DNA from: Piscirickettsiaceae bacterium
GTDB lineage: Bacteria > Pseudomonadota > Gammaproteobacteria > Thiomicrospirales > Thiomicrospiraceae
Direction: 5' to 3'
Assembly (NCBI GenBank): GCA_021767305.1
Contig: JAASTL010000072.1
Span: 1-6,035 of the forward strand
Length of the DNA stretch: 6,035 nt
In this document: positions 5,649-6,035 of the stretch, in pieces
Layout of the letters: each line of letters starts with the position of its first letter
How positions within the stretch are numbered: the first letter of the stretch is position 1
Notes under the pieces: model-generated
Told to the model about the DNA's origin: nothing
The model's database searches: none
The model's input: only the letters and a program-made list of their open reading frames with translations
Program-made: the position numbers and the translations under genes

Positions 5649-6035
5649 TTAAACAACTTTTCGTTGCTGTCTTTTTTGAAAATGAATTTCATAATCCGCT
5701 TGCGCCTGCTCGAAGTCAGGCATCTGGCCAATATCCATCCAGTATTCAGTAATTGGGAAGCCACCCACATTACCTCTTTCTGTTAGCACTTCTTCTATCA
5801 ACGTCGGCATATCATAAAAGGCCTGTTCAGGAACCTTATCCATCGCTTTGGGTGATAAAGCATAGATTCCGGCATTCACAAAAAAGCGGTACACCGGTTT
5901 TTCTACCAGCTGAGTGACTTTTTCATTATCCACTTCCACCACACCATAAGGCACCTGCTGAGCGTATTCTCGAATACAAGCAGTGGCAATATTGTCATTT
6001 TTATCATGAAAATCCAGCAGCGCGGTTAAATCCAC
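5649..6035 (-). CDS. Sugar-phosphate nucleotidyltransferase, PtmE-like (C-terminal part, cut by window edge)
   Basis: Transfers a nucleotide onto a sugar 1-phosphate. Close relatives in flagellin glycosylation loci carry an N-terminal CBS-domain region before the transferase; PtmE of Campylobacter makes the GDP-glucosamine that starts the legionaminic acid pathway. Seen: 128 codons and a TAA, open to the window edge. The first codon shown is an internal GTG (valine), not a start. Motifs in the visible fragment are VPYGVVEVD (28-36), VEKPVYRFFVNAGIYAL (44-60), FYDMPTLIEEV (73-83) and YWMDIGQMPDFEQA (98-111), all typical of the C-terminal half of NTP_transferase family enzymes. The GGxGTR-like nucleotide site and any CBS domains lie outside the window, so the PtmE assignment depends on resemblance and on the neighbouring LegF-type gene. 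Alternatives are a mannose-1-phosphate guanylyltransferase or glucose-1-phosphate thymidylyltransferase relative. Same strand, 41 bases before the cytidylyltransferase. Confidence 0.8.
   Translation of the reverse strand: MDLTALLDFHDKNDNIATACIREYAQQVPYGVVEVDNEKVTQLVEKPVYRFFVNAGIYALSPKAMDKVPEQAFYDMPTLIEEVLTERGNVGGFPITEYWMDIGQMPDFEQAQADYEIHFQKRQQRKVV

Noticed and set aside
5649..6035. Complete 128-residue protein starting at 6035
   Set aside because: The first codon is GTG at the window edge in the middle of a nucleotidyltransferase fold; the catalytic N-terminal half is missing, so it is a truncated view of a longer gene.

Overview
This window holds the flagellar-filament part of a bacterial flagellin glycosylation locus. 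Every supported gene is on the minus strand, so the biological reading order runs from position 6035 down to 1. The organism looks like a moderately AT-rich Gram-negative, most likely a gammaproteobacterium. The evidence is the polar-flagellum style layout (CMP-nonulosonate enzymes, a Maf-type glycosyltransferase, tandem flagellins, then FlaG), a good sigma-28 flagellar promoter, and Shine-Dalgarno sites before most genes. The flagellins recall those of the Thiomicrospira/Hydrogenovibrio group, but that placement is from memory and weak.

Layout in reading order. (1) 6035-5649: the C-terminal part of a sugar-phosphate nucleotidyltransferase, resembling the PtmE-type enzymes of the legionaminic acid pathway; it is cut by the window edge. 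(2) 5607-4891: a NeuA/LegF-type CMP-nonulosonate synthetase. (3) 4866-2371: a large Maf-type (MptE-like, DUF115) motility accessory protein of 831 residues with a TPR-like C-terminus. These three are closely spaced (41 and 24 bases) and look like one operon ending at a rho-independent terminator at 2347-2322. (4) 2247-2221: a strong sigma-28 promoter. (5) 2143-1271: flagellin of 290 residues. (6) 1133-267: a second flagellin of 288 residues. (7) 236-1: the N-terminal part of FlaG, cut by the window edge. The 5' leaders of both flagellins contain hairpins.

How the genes work together: the nucleotidyltransferase and the CMP-sugar synthetase would supply an activated nine-carbon sialic-acid-like sugar, probably legionaminic acid or a relative. 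Maf would transfer it to serine or threonine residues of the two flagellins in the cytoplasm before export, and FlaG acts in filament assembly or length control. The sugar-making and transfer genes are separated by a terminator from the sigma-28 controlled flagellin genes, so glycan supply and filament production appear to be separate transcription units.

I see no mobile element, CRISPR array, RNA gene or clearly new system. The points most worth a second look are the tandem flagellins with differing signature residues, the hairpins in the leaders, the misleading extended start of the upstream flagellin, and the long TPR-bearing Maf protein. No stretch longer than 300 bases lacks a gene.
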